Origin: CAYFSS01 sp964345975
GTDB lineage: Bacteria; Bacillota; Clostridia; Saccharofermentanales; Fastidiosipilaceae
DNA length: 64,000 nt
Direction of reading: 5' to 3'
Assembly: GCA_964345975.1 (NCBI GenBank)
Contig: CAYFSS010000004.1
Span: 41,528 to 105,527 of the forward strand
A program made the position numbers and the translations under genes. The notes beneath the pieces were generated by a model. The model had not been told where the DNA came from, ran no database searches, and saw only the letters and a list, made by a program, of their open reading frames with translations. Below are positions 17,477 through 25,787 of this stretch, piece after piece; within the stretch, counting starts at the first letter, position 1, and each line of letters starts with the position of its first letter.

Positions 17477-17503
17477 TTAGCACTCAAGAGCTTCAAGTGC
17501 TAA
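17477..17503 (-). promoter_or_regulatory. CIRCE operator
   Basis: TTAGCACTC, nine bases, AAGTGCTAA: the HrcA operator with one mismatch from the consensus second arm GAGTGCTAA. It lies between the promoter and the hrcA start codon. Confidence 0.96.
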
Positions 17504-17506
17504 ACA

Positions 17507-17535
17507 AATTTATCACCCTATAAGACTAAAGTCAA
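17507..17535 (-). promoter_or_regulatory. Putative sigma-A promoter of the hrcA operon
   Basis: Read on the minus strand, TTGACT (17535-17530) and TAAATT (17512-17507) are 17 nt apart. The CIRCE element follows directly downstream, so repressor bound there would cover the start of transcription. Confidence 0.6.
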
Positions 17536-17662
17536 ACAAGGACAAGACTAGCTGTGAACGAGGCGCAAAGGTCTCATAAAATTCTTATGAATAAAGCTTT
17601 CTTGTGAGTTGAGCGTGGCGAATTAGGTAAGATCTTGGCAGCTGTCGACTGACCGGATGATT

Positions 17663-17738
17663 CAGCTCATCCATCAGAACAGCTCATCCATCAGAACAGC
17701 GCATCCATCAGAGCAGCGCATCCATCAGAGCAGCTCAC
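17663..17738. repeat. 17-bp tandem repeat, four copies, over the end of hemW
   Basis: Four adjoining copies of a 17-base unit (CAGCTCATCCATCAGAA and the variant CAGCGCATCCATCAGAG) run from 17663 to 17730, and a fifth partial copy follows. The last copy contains the hemW stop codon, so the repeat array forms its 3' end and trailer. Copies 1-2 are identical to each other and copies 3-4 likewise. Confidence 0.9.
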
Positions 17739-18876
17739 GAGCCAAAGCATCGGCATAGTCAGCTCCTTGCTCCGTTAACCGCCAACCATCGCCGGTCTTC
17801 TCACACATGCCCAAGGCTTCATAGTGTTTAAATACCTCGAGTCTGCGAGGTGCTAGAGGACCAAAGCGTTCCTCATAATTTGAGAGCACAAACCCGCGAT
17901 CGAGGCGCCGCAATTGAAAGATAACCAGTTCTGTAGCAGCATCTTCAATGGATAGATCCTCTACCACGCTAAGCCGCTCAAACGGCGAGCCCGCCGATGA
18001 CCATGTCTCTAAATAAGCGCTCACGTCCGGTTCATGGTGTAAGCGCTTACCGTTTACGAACGCAGCCGCTCCGGGACCTACGGCAAAATATGGCAAGATA
18101 TCCCAGTAATGTGAGTTATGGACCGATTCAAAACCGCCCAGAGCAAAGTTTGAGATTTCGTAGTGGTTGTATCCTGCAGCTTTGAGCTTATCCGCAACGA
18201 GATGGACCATCGTTCGTTCCAGATCGTCGTCCGGCAAAGGAGGCTCACCCGGTGTGTAGCGAGCACCGAACGGGGTGCCCTCTTCAATAATGAGCGAGTA
18301 ACAGGAAATGTGCTGTGGTCTTAGCGCTAAAACGCGCTCCAGATCTTGCTCTACTTCTTGTAGCGTTTGAAACGGTAGGCCCAAGATGAGATCCAACGAA
18401 AGATTCTTAAACCCTGCAACTTGTGCTGCTTCATATGCGTCGAGAAAACCTTCGTAGCCATGGAGACGACCCAATTTCCTTAACGCTTGGTCTTCGGTCG
18501 TTTGGAGGCCTAGAGACAGCCGGTTATAGCCTACTTCACGAAGTCGCTTTAATTCCTGATGATCTAAGTCCTCGGGATTCATTTCCAGCGTTATCTCAGC
18601 CTCACTATGGAGTCCAAAACAGTCTTCGATGAACTGCAAAATTCGAACCAAGTCGTCCGTCTTCAACCTGGAAGGAGTCCCACCGCCAAAATATACAGAT
18701 CGAAGCGGCACTGTCCCGACGTCCTCCGCCCAAGCTTCCAACTCACAGAGGATAGCGTCGACGAAAGCTTCAACCGGTTCACCGGCGATCGAGTAGAAAT
18801 CGCAATAGGGGCACTTTCTACGGCAATAAGGGATATGTAGGTAAAGCGCCTCCGGAATTTCATAAAGTTTATTCAT
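17725..18876 (-). CDS. hemW: HemW-like radical SAM protein (heme chaperone)
   Basis: 383 residues. The radical SAM cluster motif is CRRKCPYCDF (CxxxCxxC, residues about 18-25), preceded by YLHIPYC; then VYFGGGTPS, the SAM-binding strand. The CPYCDF form and single N-terminal domain with a HemN C-terminal region (EISNFA, HNSHYW) identify the HemW group rather than true HemN, which has an extra Cys. HemW inserts heme into respiratory enzymes; older annotation calls it oxygen-independent coproporphyrinogen oxidase. ATG 18876 overlaps the end of the TOPRIM-like gene by 8 nt and has a weak ribosome binding site, so it is likely translated by coupling. Confidence 0.88.
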   Translation of the reverse strand: MNKLYEIPEALYLHIPYCRRKCPYCDFYSIAGEPVEAFVDAILCELEAWAEDVGTVPLRSVYFGGGTPSRLKTDDLVRILQFIEDCFGLHSEAEITLEMNPEDLDHQELKRLREVGYNRLSLGLQTTEDQALRKLGRLHGYEGFLDAYEAAQVAGFKNLSLDLILGLPFQTLQEVEQDLERVLALRPQHISCYSLIIEEGTPFGARYTPGEPPLPDDDLERTMVHLVADKLKAAGYNHYEISNFALGGFESVHNSHYWDILPYFAVGPGAAAFVNGKRLHHEPDVSAYLETWSSAGSPFERLSVVEDLSIEDAATELVIFQLRRLDRGFVLSNYEERFGPLAPRRLEVFKHYEALGMCEKTGDGWRLTEQGADYADALARELL

Positions 18877-19636
18877 CGTAGGATCTCTGTAGTTTCTTGA
18901 TCGCAGACTTTAAGTCCGCCTCGAACCGTCTAAAACTTGGGGAATCCATGCGCGCCGGTCTAAGCAATGGTCCGATGCGCAAAGCCCAGTCCGTCTTATA
19001 TTTTCCGGATAGAGGATAGCCTTGAGCAATCAACGTGCTTGCCCTTCGCTCACCCAGGATGACCTTTGCCAAGAATTCCCACGTCCCAATGATGGAATCT
19101 TGCTTATAGCGTCTATAGATTTCATGATCGGCTTCCGGATACGCTCGAAACAAGGCTACGGAATCCGATAAGATCCATGCTTCAAGCTCTTCTACCGCTA
19201 TCCCGATGACGGTGATAAGTTCTTGGGTTTCACGCTTGATCGTTCGCAGCAAATCGTTCTTCACTTCTTGTAGCGGGTTCCGATCAGCATCTTGGACAAT
19301 GAGCACGATGAGGGGATGATTACGACAAATCTGTTCGTAAGCCCTGAGCTTAGCACCCAAGAAGTGATAGAGTCCCCTCCCTCGCGACATGTTGTTGTCC
19401 GGTCCTAAGAGAAGGCGCTCCGGATCCTTTCTTTCTCTTGCCCTATCCATCGCAGTCAATCGATTGTCGCTCAGAAATTCATTGGCCGGATTTGGCCAAT
19501 GCCCTAATCCTTTGTGGGGGCGCATATGAATGACATGTGGCATAGCGAGGTCTTGCAACATCCTGTTGAGGAGAGGTTCGATGAGATAAGAACCGGAGCG
19601 GTCTTCAACTAGGGTTTCGATGAGTAGTTCAGACAT
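18869..19636 (-). CDS. TOPRIM-like protein of DUF4276 type
   Basis: 255 residues. An acidic residue in LVEDRSG at about 10-15, an acidic pair in LIVQDADRN (116, 118) and EELEAWILSD (149-158) occupy the positions of the Glu and DxD of TOPRIM nucleases as seen in DUF4276-type proteins. Other conserved-looking blocks are HKGLGHWP and DSIIGTWEFL. Family members are found next to SMC/ABC-like ATPases, often in defence loci. Start ATG shares one base with the upstream stop (TAATG), and the 3' end overlaps hemW. Nuclease activity is an inference; the family name is from memory of the motif pattern. Confidence 0.65.
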   Translation of the reverse strand: MSELLIETLVEDRSGSYLIEPLLNRMLQDLAMPHVIHMRPHKGLGHWPNPANEFLSDNRLTAMDRARERKDPERLLLGPDNNMSRGRGLYHFLGAKLRAYEQICRNHPLIVLIVQDADRNPLQEVKNDLLRTIKRETQELITVIGIAVEELEAWILSDSVALFRAYPEADHEIYRRYKQDSIIGTWEFLAKVILGERRASTLIAQGYPLSGKYKTDWALRIGPLLRPARMDSPSFRRFEADLKSAIKKLQRSYDE

Positions 19637-20787
19637 TAGAAATAGGCTCCATAGGCCAGTTCAGAAAGTGGAATCCCCTGCTCAACCATTGCGGTTACGA
19701 TTGGATTCTGCCCTAAATTGCGGGGTCCTTGGAAGTCCAAGAAGGCATCCTCATCGGAGCTTACGGAAGCTTTGAAATACCAAACCTCCTTGGGATGAAA
19801 GGCGTCGAGGAAGGATGTAAAGTGACTACTCAAGATCCACTGAGTCCCGGGTTGATAGATTCCGCCTTCGCGGAGGAGTAAGGCAAGAGCTTCGGAGTTC
19901 TCTCTGAAGAGGCGCTCATCCGGATTCTCACAGAGGATGAGGCGAGGCTTTTCCGCCTTAGTTAGGAGCGGGAGCGTGATCAGGAATAGCCGGCGTTCAG
20001 CTGAAGATAGCTCATCGATTCTTGCTCTAAATTTCTTGTCGTCAGGATTCCTCAAAGAAGCTACCCATAGTTTCTCGTACGCTGTCGGAGTATCTTTGGC
20101 TTGAATTTGGCGCACAACCCTTGATGAATCTTGCAGACTATCAGCTTGCACTCCGTCGAGCCGAGGATAGGGACCATCCATGAGAGCGGCGAGATCGCGC
20201 AGCTTCGAGGTCGGGAGCGCAGACCACTGTTCCACATCATCGTCCGGAACCTCATAGATACAATTCATCAAACTGCGACGCAAACGTCCAACAGCTGCAG
20301 CCGCCGCTTTAGACCAATCCTTAGTTTTTAAAGCCGAGGTCAATGCCTCCGGATCATGGTCTTCAAATAGGGACAAATGCTCAAAAGAAAAGGCCGGCAG
20401 ATCGATATCCCAAAGGGTAAGTTCATGGCCCGGGTCGAGTGTCTCAACATCCGCTTGGGATAAATTGCGCCAATCAAAGGTCTCTTTCACGTTGGTTCCT
20501 TCGTCGTCCCACGCCAATTCATAGATCAGAAGCACTGAGGTTTCCGGCAAGAGATAGGAGCAGTGCCAGAGACCGGCCTGCCCATAGATCAACTCCGGGC
20601 CTTCCTTAAGGACTTGTTTCATGCGCAGGATTCCTCTAAGGAACGTCGATTTGCCACTCCCGTTAGCCCCGCCCAAAACCGTTAATGGTGTCAGAGGCGT
20701 TGTGACGGTCGGCAAATCCTCGACCTTCAGACCGATCTCCATGGGTCGGTACATGGCACCTAACTTTAACTTGAAGGATAGAAACAT
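19636..20787 (-). CDS. SMC/ABC-like AAA ATPase partner of the TOPRIM-like protein
   Basis: 383 residues. Walker A GANGSGKS (40-47) is followed by a ~210-residue insert region, an ABC-like signature LSSAE (260-264), Walker B RLILCEN (282-288) and an H-loop SSHF (320-323). This is the RecF/OLD-like AAA_21 layout with both halves of the ATPase in one chain. No transmembrane segment, so it is not a transporter. AGGAG precedes ATG 20787. Its gene and the next one overlap by one base. ATPase plus TOPRIM pairs of this kind (compare OLD and PARIS) act in phage defence; for this pair that is inference. Confidence 0.75.
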   Translation of the reverse strand: MFLSFKLKLGAMYRPMEIGLKVEDLPTVTTPLTPLTVLGGANGSGKSTFLRGILRMKQVLKEGPELIYGQAGLWHCSYLLPETSVLLIYELAWDDEGTNVKETFDWRNLSQADVETLDPGHELTLWDIDLPAFSFEHLSLFEDHDPEALTSALKTKDWSKAAAAAVGRLRRSLMNCIYEVPDDDVEQWSALPTSKLRDLAALMDGPYPRLDGVQADSLQDSSRVVRQIQAKDTPTAYEKLWVASLRNPDDKKFRARIDELSSAERRLFLITLPLLTKAEKPRLILCENPDERLFRENSEALALLLREGGIYQPGTQWILSSHFTSFLDAFHPKEVWYFKASVSSDEDAFLDFQGPRNLGQNPIVTAMVEQGIPLSELAYGAYF

Positions 20788-20823
20788 AATCAGTACTCCT
20801 ATATAAACAGGACTCCTATAAAG

Positions 20824-20849
20824 AATCCCTCCTATCGCTAAGAGGGATT
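20824..20849 (-). terminator. Hairpin after the slipin gene
   Basis: AATCCCTC and GAGGGATT form an 8-bp stem with a 10-nt loop, 22 bases after the slipin stop on the minus strand. The following CTTTATAG is a weak T tract, so termination may be partial and the ATPase gene may be partly read through. Confidence 0.55.
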
Positions 20850-20870
20850 CGTTCTTCGTAAAGCGTTGCC

Positions 20871-21956
20871 TTAGAGTTTAATAGGTCCAACGGGATCGAT
20901 GCGGTCAGGGTCATTGCGATCGGGTTTGGGTCTGGGGATTGGCTTGGACTTAGGCACAGGCTTTCGGTTAGGGTTCGCCGTCGATTCCTTGACCTCAGCA
21001 TCCGGATCTTCAAGATCGGTCGTGAGTTCATGGAGCGAGGTAACAAGACCTGCTAAGTTTTGAACTTCGGAAGGGATGATGATCTTCGTCGAACGACCAT
21101 CCGCAACACTTTCCAGAGCCTCTAAGCTACGCAAAGCAATCGTCGCCTTATCGGCTTCAACTTCCTTGATGAAGGCAAGACCTTCGGCTCTAGCCTGTGC
21201 CCGCATGCGAATTGCCTCAGCCTCACCTTCCGCTTCACGAATTTCACGCTCACGGTTGGCATCAGCTTCGAGGATCATCGCTTGGCGGAGACCTTCCGCA
21301 ACCAAGATTGCCGACTCTTTCTCACCTTCTGCACGCAAGATAGATTCACGTCTCTCACGCTCAGCCTTGACCTGCTTCTCCATCGCATTGGTGACGTCTG
21401 CAGGCGGCAAGATATTCTTCAACTCAACGCGATTGACCTTGATACCCCATGGGTCCGTTGCCTCATCGAGGATGACGCGCATACGGGTATTGATGACATC
21501 GCGGGATGTCAACGTCTGATCAAGCTCCAAGTCACCGATGATGTTACGGAGGGTGGTCGCACTAAGATTCTCGATCGCCAGGATAGGCTCTTCAATCCCA
21601 TAGGTATAGAGCACTGGGTCTGTGATCTGGTAGAAGACTACGGTGTCGATTTGAATGGTGACGTTGTCTTTTGTGATGACGGCTTGGGGCTCAAAGTCGG
21701 CGACTTTCTCCTTTAATGAAACACGAGCGGCAACTCGCTCGATGAAAGGCACTTTGATATGGAGACCCGTTGCCCATGTCTTACGATAAGCTCCAAGTCT
21801 TTCGACGACATACACTCTCGCTTGCGGCACGATGTGCAAGTTTCGAACGAGGATAAAGAGCAACACAATGAGGAGGATGATGGCAATCCACCAGCCCTCC
21901 CCACTGATGAAGTCGATATCTTGTAACATGCGATTTGCAAATAATACTGGGTGCAT
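20871..21956 (-). CDS. Slipin/stomatin-like SPFH membrane protein
   Basis: 361 residues. An N-terminal hydrophobic segment (WWIAIILLIVLLFIL) anchors the protein; then the SPFH domain: RVYVVERLGAY, PFIERVA, then a long coiled-coil with the repeated AERERRESILRAEGEKES pattern, and a Pro/Lys/Asp-rich tail. Such QmcA/stomatin-like scaffolds form membrane rings and work with NfeD proteins. ATG 21956 directly follows the NfeD stop codon, and GAGGA overlaps that stop, so they are co-translated. Role in membrane microdomains is known for the family, not shown here. Confidence 0.9.
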   Translation of the reverse strand: MHPVLFANRMLQDIDFISGEGWWIAIILLIVLLFILVRNLHIVPQARVYVVERLGAYRKTWATGLHIKVPFIERVAARVSLKEKVADFEPQAVITKDNVTIQIDTVVFYQITDPVLYTYGIEEPILAIENLSATTLRNIIGDLELDQTLTSRDVINTRMRVILDEATDPWGIKVNRVELKNILPPADVTNAMEKQVKAERERRESILRAEGEKESAILVAEGLRQAMILEADANREREIREAEGEAEAIRMRAQARAEGLAFIKEVEADKATIALRSLEALESVADGRSTKIIIPSEVQNLAGLVTSLHELTTDLEDPDAEVKESTANPNRKPVPKSKPIPRPKPDRNDPDRIDPVGPIKL

Positions 21957-22457
21957 TTAATCCTCAACTTCCTGTACCAAGGCATGGACGCCCTGGATGC
22001 TTACAATGATTACTTGACGATCTTCCTCGATGGGCTTACCGTCGCCGGTCTTAGCCGACCAAACCAAACCGTCGACTAATATTTGCCCGGTGCCTCGAAT
22101 AGGATCGATGGTTTGTGTGACACGAGCTGTGCGGCCTATATGGCGATCCGCATTGGTCGGCAGATAGGCATCACGGGCTCTTCCCCTGCGACCCCAAACG
22201 AAGATCAGGAAAAAAACCAATGAAACAAGGAGCATCACGATGATCTGAGTAAGAAAACTCACTCCAAGGAGATCGAGGACAAGGGCTACCAACGTACCGA
22301 TCGCAAACCAAATGCTGACCAAGCTGACGGTGGCCGCCTCAATAACGAGGAATACGACCAGTAAGATAAGCCAAAACACCCACGTTTCTATGGCCGGCAA
22401 CGTGATGGCAGAGATGAGTGGCGCATGCTCAAGCAAGTTAAGCAAGTTAAAGATCAT
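21957..22457 (-). CDS. NfeD-like membrane protein
   Basis: 166 residues. Three hydrophobic segments in the first ~100 residues (WVFWLILLVVFLVIEAA, IGTLVALVLDLL, IVMLLVSLVFFLIFVWG) precede a soluble C-terminal OB-fold: IGRTARVTQTIDP, GQILVDGLVWSAK, VIIVSIQG, the NfeD signature. It lacks the N-terminal ClpP-like protease of long NfeD proteins, so it is the short form, the usual partner of slipin. AAAGGA precedes ATG 22457. A 9-bp tandem duplication (AGCAAGTTA) lies in the first codons and encodes a repeated NLL. Confidence 0.88.
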   Translation of the reverse strand: MIFNLLNLLEHAPLISAITLPAIETWVFWLILLVVFLVIEAATVSLVSIWFAIGTLVALVLDLLGVSFLTQIIVMLLVSLVFFLIFVWGRRGRARDAYLPTNADRHIGRTARVTQTIDPIRGTGQILVDGLVWSAKTGDGKPIEEDRQVIIVSIQGVHALVQEVED

Positions 22458-22484
22458 GAGCTAGTCCTTTCTTAGGTTTTTAAG

Positions 22485-22505
22485 GAACTAGTTCATTATA
22501 GTATA
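22485..22505 (-). promoter_or_regulatory. Putative promoter and palindrome of the NfeD/slipin operon
   Basis: On the minus strand, overlapping TATACT and TATAAT (22505-22495) are followed at once by the perfect 10-bp palindrome GAACTAGTTC (22494-22485), which would lie at the start of transcription, where a repressor could act. No clear -35 is seen. Confidence 0.4.
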
Positions 22506-22556
22506 TTAGAGCTTTTTTTACCCTGATAATCAACGCCGATTCCGTTCGGCTTCGAC

Positions 22557-23735
22557 TTACGGTCGACCTGAAAGTGTCGTGCGTTGGACCGTGTCGGGAG
22601 GGTTCTTCAACAAACCTTCAGCAATCACAAAAGCCATCATGTTCACTCTGAGCTCCAATTGATTCTCGCCCAGAACAGACGACAAGTATGCCGTATTGTC
22701 AAAACGCGTTCCCGCAACTCGTCCCCCGGTTTCCGCAAAGTCGGGGCTTCGTGCTTCACTGAGATTCTCCAGAGTGCGACCATCGTAATCGTACGCTTCA
22801 AAGTACACGATTGGGATTGAAGCTTCATCAAAGACGCGATAGTTAGAGGGTGTCAGCGTGAATTCACGGTAGATGACTCGACCATCGCCAATGGGGCTAT
22901 CCACGTAGAAACCGGCTTGGTTCAAGTACAGATCAACTCCAATAGCATCGATCAGACCATGTTCAATTGCAACGTCAGTCATGGCATACGCTCTCCGGCG
23001 CATCTCATATTTTTGTCCCTCGAGAAGGGATGACCAGCCACTATGAGCATAGAGCTTGGTTCCTGCGTAGATATTCCTTATTTCATAGAAACAATCGGTC
23101 TCGGCAATTTCTTGCTCACTAAGACTGCTATAAAGCGCTCTGGCACCTGCATAGTTATCGTTGAAACCGCCCAAAGCTACGATGATAACGTCATAGCCTA
23201 GGCTGTAGTGCTTCAATTGTTTCGCAAAGGTGAGGAGAGCTGCCAGGCCTGAGGCATTATCTGAGACACCGTTGAACTGTCCTGCAGCTACCGTGTCTTC
23301 ACTCAAATTAGGAGTGTTATAACTTGCCGTGACGTAGACCCTGCGATTTAAATCCTCCCCTAAGTGCTGACGGTTAGCTTCGTTTTGTAAGGCTCCATCC
23401 ACACCGGTCGACGCATACGTGAAACCGGTGCCGGGGATACGGACAAAGATATTTTGTGACGTTGCCCCGCCGGAGAGAGTGAAGGTTTGACGCTCAGGGG
23501 CATACCCCAGGCGTGTGAATTCTTCGACGATAAGATCGGCAGCTCCGGCTTCACCGGCACTTCCCGCCTCACGTCGTGGGAAAGTCTCAGCCATACGGAC
23601 GGCAAATTCTGCCCCTTCGGGACCGAAATCCGCCGGGCGTGCGGCCTGACCGCGGGTATCATCACAAGCAACCAGCAGGAGAATACTTGCAACCAATAGT
23701 AAAGATAGAAGTCGCCTGCAGCATTGTTTCAGCAT
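22557..23735 (-). CDS. Lipoprotein with degenerate M28 peptidase domain
   Basis: 392 residues from ATG 23735, with GGAGG before it. A signal peptide ends in the lipobox LVAC (Cys about 24). The rest follows the M28 aminopeptidase order: GAADLIVEEFTRLGY, then VYVTASYNT where active enzymes have the zinc ligands AHYDS, then GVSDNASG (the bridging Asp is kept), then VIIVALGGFND where FGAEE with the catalytic Glu is expected. So the first His and the Glu pair are missing. It is probably not an active zinc peptidase; peptide binding is possible. Divergent from the S11-like gene, with start codons 94 bp apart. Confidence 0.72.
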   Translation of the reverse strand: MLKQCCRRLLSLLLVASILLLVACDDTRGQAARPADFGPEGAEFAVRMAETFPRREAGSAGEAGAADLIVEEFTRLGYAPERQTFTLSGGATSQNIFVRIPGTGFTYASTGVDGALQNEANRQHLGEDLNRRVYVTASYNTPNLSEDTVAAGQFNGVSDNASGLAALLTFAKQLKHYSLGYDVIIVALGGFNDNYAGARALYSSLSEQEIAETDCFYEIRNIYAGTKLYAHSGWSSLLEGQKYEMRRRAYAMTDVAIEHGLIDAIGVDLYLNQAGFYVDSPIGDGRVIYREFTLTPSNYRVFDEASIPIVYFEAYDYDGRTLENLSEARSPDFAETGGRVAGTRFDNTAYLSSVLGENQLELRVNMMAFVIAEGLLKNPPDTVQRTTLSGRP

Positions 23736-23828
23736 TCTTACCTCCGAACGAAGAAAGTAGAGCAAAATAAGTTCATTAGGCTATTATACAAAAAGCAACC
23801 CATCGGCGCACCATGGAGGTCTGGCAGC

Positions 23829-25253
23829 ATGACAACGCCGCGATTTGCGCGAAACTACAGGTTCATCATAGCGTTTATTCTGCTGGTTCAAACCTTAGCA
23901 GTATGCTTCCTGCCGCACTCGATTCAGGCTTCTGCGGATTTGGAAGAACGCGACCTGCAACCTCCGTTCGAGGCTTCATATTCGGTTGAGCTAACCCGCA
24001 ACACAACCTTCCATGCTTTTGAAATCGACCAAGTATTTCCTATCCATGCTCCCTACAATCTGCTCCTAGGTCTCATTGCATCGGAACGTTTTACAACGGA
24101 TCGCCTGGTCACCATCAGCCTTACGGCAGAAGCTGCCTCCGAAGACGCTTCCAGCTTCGTAGCAGGTCACCGCTACAGCGTAGACTATCTCTTAGCCTCA
24201 CTCATCATGGAGAACTCACAGAGTGCGGCCATTGCATTAGCAGAAGAAATCGGTGGCGATATTGTTGCACTGTTAAACGATAGAGCGATACAGGTAGGCT
24301 TAGAAAGAACCCAGTTCTACCTAGCACCGGAAGACTGGGTCGCTCAAGGTGAAATCACCCCCGGAAGCGATCGCTACCCGGTGTATAGCACGCTCCGTGA
24401 TGTAAACCGCCTCATCCGTTACATCGACCGCAATGCGCAACTTGAGCCTTATCTCAGTTCAGAGCAGTACAGTTATTTCCAACCGGGTAAGAGGAAATTG
24501 TTCAATAATCCTTTAGCTACGGCGTGGGGCTTGTCCTTGGATCGATCGTTTGTGCAGGGGGCTTTTGCATCATATTATGGGCCCTATGCGACGCACATTT
24601 ATCTTTGTCAGAATCAAGGGATGGAGATGGCCATCTTGCACTTTGGACGTTCATCCAGAGAAGATCCCGAAATTTTCCTGCGAGCATCGCTCTCTGCCTT
24701 TATTCGTCGCTTCGATTGGATTAGAGAGAATTATGAAACGGCAAACCTTGTCTATACAGGCGATGCGGTTGGACAAGACTTGCAGTTACAAGGTCGCAGT
24801 ATCCCACTTTACTATTTGGAGACTGCTCAATACACGAGACCCAAAGGCGAACTCTTCTTGGCCGAGGAGCCCGAGCTAATTCTCGAAGAAAATTTAAGTC
24901 TCCCTATCGTCGGGAACACGCCCCTGGGAACCATGAACTACACCTTGGAAAATAATCAGCGCATCCAAGTTCAGGTCGGGAGCATGTTTGACGTGCATAC
25001 AAGCAATCTCTTGATCGACCGCTTGATCAACCACTATCAAACGCAGAAAACCCTCTTCCATTGGATCTATGCGCTAACGGGTCTACTTATCTTCATGGGC
25101 ATCGTTCGCTTGGTCTTCTTCCTCCTACGTCGTAGGAAGAAGCGTATTTTACGCGAGGAGCAAATTCTAATGGCGTCGCAAACGACGCATAACCAGGATG
25201 AGGACTTGCTCGTAAAGGACCGTGAAGACAAGGAAGGTGAAATAAGCCAATAG
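23829..25253 (+). CDS. S11 D-Ala-D-Ala carboxypeptidase-like membrane protein, catalytic motifs lost
   Basis: 474 residues from ATG 23829 after GGAGG (the frame is open from 23724). It has a signal peptide, a penicillin-binding S11-like domain (about 55-330) and a DacF-like tail with a C-terminal membrane helix (LLIFMGIVRLVFFLL) and a charged end. The fold is recognisable in LLASLIMENSQSAAIALAEEIGG and LNDRAIQVGLERTQF, matched to SGNDAAVALAEHIGG-type blocks. But the SxxK position reads HAPYN, SxN reads NSQ, and the KTG region reads QGAF. No acylation Ser or Lys remains at the expected places. Its 3' end overlaps a gene on the other strand by 87 bp. Confidence 0.7.
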   Translation: MTTPRFARNYRFIIAFILLVQTLAVCFLPHSIQASADLEERDLQPPFEASYSVELTRNTTFHAFEIDQVFPIHAPYNLLLGLIASERFTTDRLVTISLTAEAASEDASSFVAGHRYSVDYLLASLIMENSQSAAIALAEEIGGDIVALLNDRAIQVGLERTQFYLAPEDWVAQGEITPGSDRYPVYSTLRDVNRLIRYIDRNAQLEPYLSSEQYSYFQPGKRKLFNNPLATAWGLSLDRSFVQGAFASYYGPYATHIYLCQNQGMEMAILHFGRSSREDPEIFLRASLSAFIRRFDWIRENYETANLVYTGDAVGQDLQLQGRSIPLYYLETAQYTRPKGELFLAEEPELILEENLSLPIVGNTPLGTMNYTLENNQRIQVQVGSMFDVHTSNLLIDRLINHYQTQKTLFHWIYALTGLLIFMGIVRLVFFLLRRRKKRILREEQILMASQTTHNQDEDLLVKDREDKEGEISQ

Positions 25254-25787
25254 AATAAGAGCTACGTCTGCAAGATCCCCTAACCATGGGGTAAACCACG
25301 CATTGAAAGAAGCTCGGAGCCCATCCATGGTTCCCATAAAAATTGTTTGCAAGATGACGTAGCCGAGTCCAAAGAGTGCCGTTGCAGCGAGCCATTTCAA
25401 GATCCAACATGCCAGACTGCGACGCTTCTCTTCCTTATCGTCTCTTTCCTCTCCAACGATGGTCTCGCCACCGAGAAAGATTCTCGACTCCAAGGACCCC
25501 TTAATCAAAGGCCAGGGCATGAAATATAAGATGAGCGCTAAGTTCAAGGGCAGTCCCGGCTGAAGTACCGTGAGGATTCCGATCGTAAGGGCTAGTAACA
25601 AACCCCACTTAAGCCCAAAGAGCAAATAATAATAAGCGACGATCCCGCCGATCACGACTTGAATTGCAAGATTCGAGAGCGGGCTATAGGTCGCCAGAAG
25701 AAAGAGGACCCACGCAAGTGCTGCGAGGACCCCTCCGGTTGTTATTCTGCGAATTTTCTCTTGATTAGCAGCAGTAACAGAGGTCAC
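25167..25787 (-). CDS. Multi-pass membrane protein of unknown function
   Basis: About 206 residues with five or so hydrophobic segments (VLAALAWVLFLLAT, IGGIVAYYYLLFG, LLLALTIGILTVL, LALILYFMPW, LACWILKWLAATALFGLGYVIL, ALILLAYFTFLVF) and a short charged loop. The first half somewhat resembles substrate-binding subunits of ECF importers; this is weak. The frame is open to 26015, but upstream of about 25800 it overlaps the J-domain gene. GTG 25787 is chosen, within the last codons of that gene; no ribosome binding site is clear, so translation may be coupled. The last 29 codons lie opposite the end of the S11-like gene. Confidence 0.6.
   Translation of the reverse strand: MTSVTAANQEKIRRITTGGVLAALAWVLFLLATYSPLSNLAIQVVIGGIVAYYYLLFGLKWGLLLALTIGILTVLQPGLPLNLALILYFMPWPLIKGSLESRIFLGGETIVGEERDDKEEKRRSLACWILKWLAATALFGLGYVILQTIFMGTMDGLRASFNAWFTPWLGDLADVALILLAYFTFLVFTVLYEQVLILVMRRLRRH

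Noticed and set aside
17663..17738. CRISPR array
   Set aside because: The units are head-to-tail with no spacers and no cas gene is nearby, so this is a plain tandem repeat.
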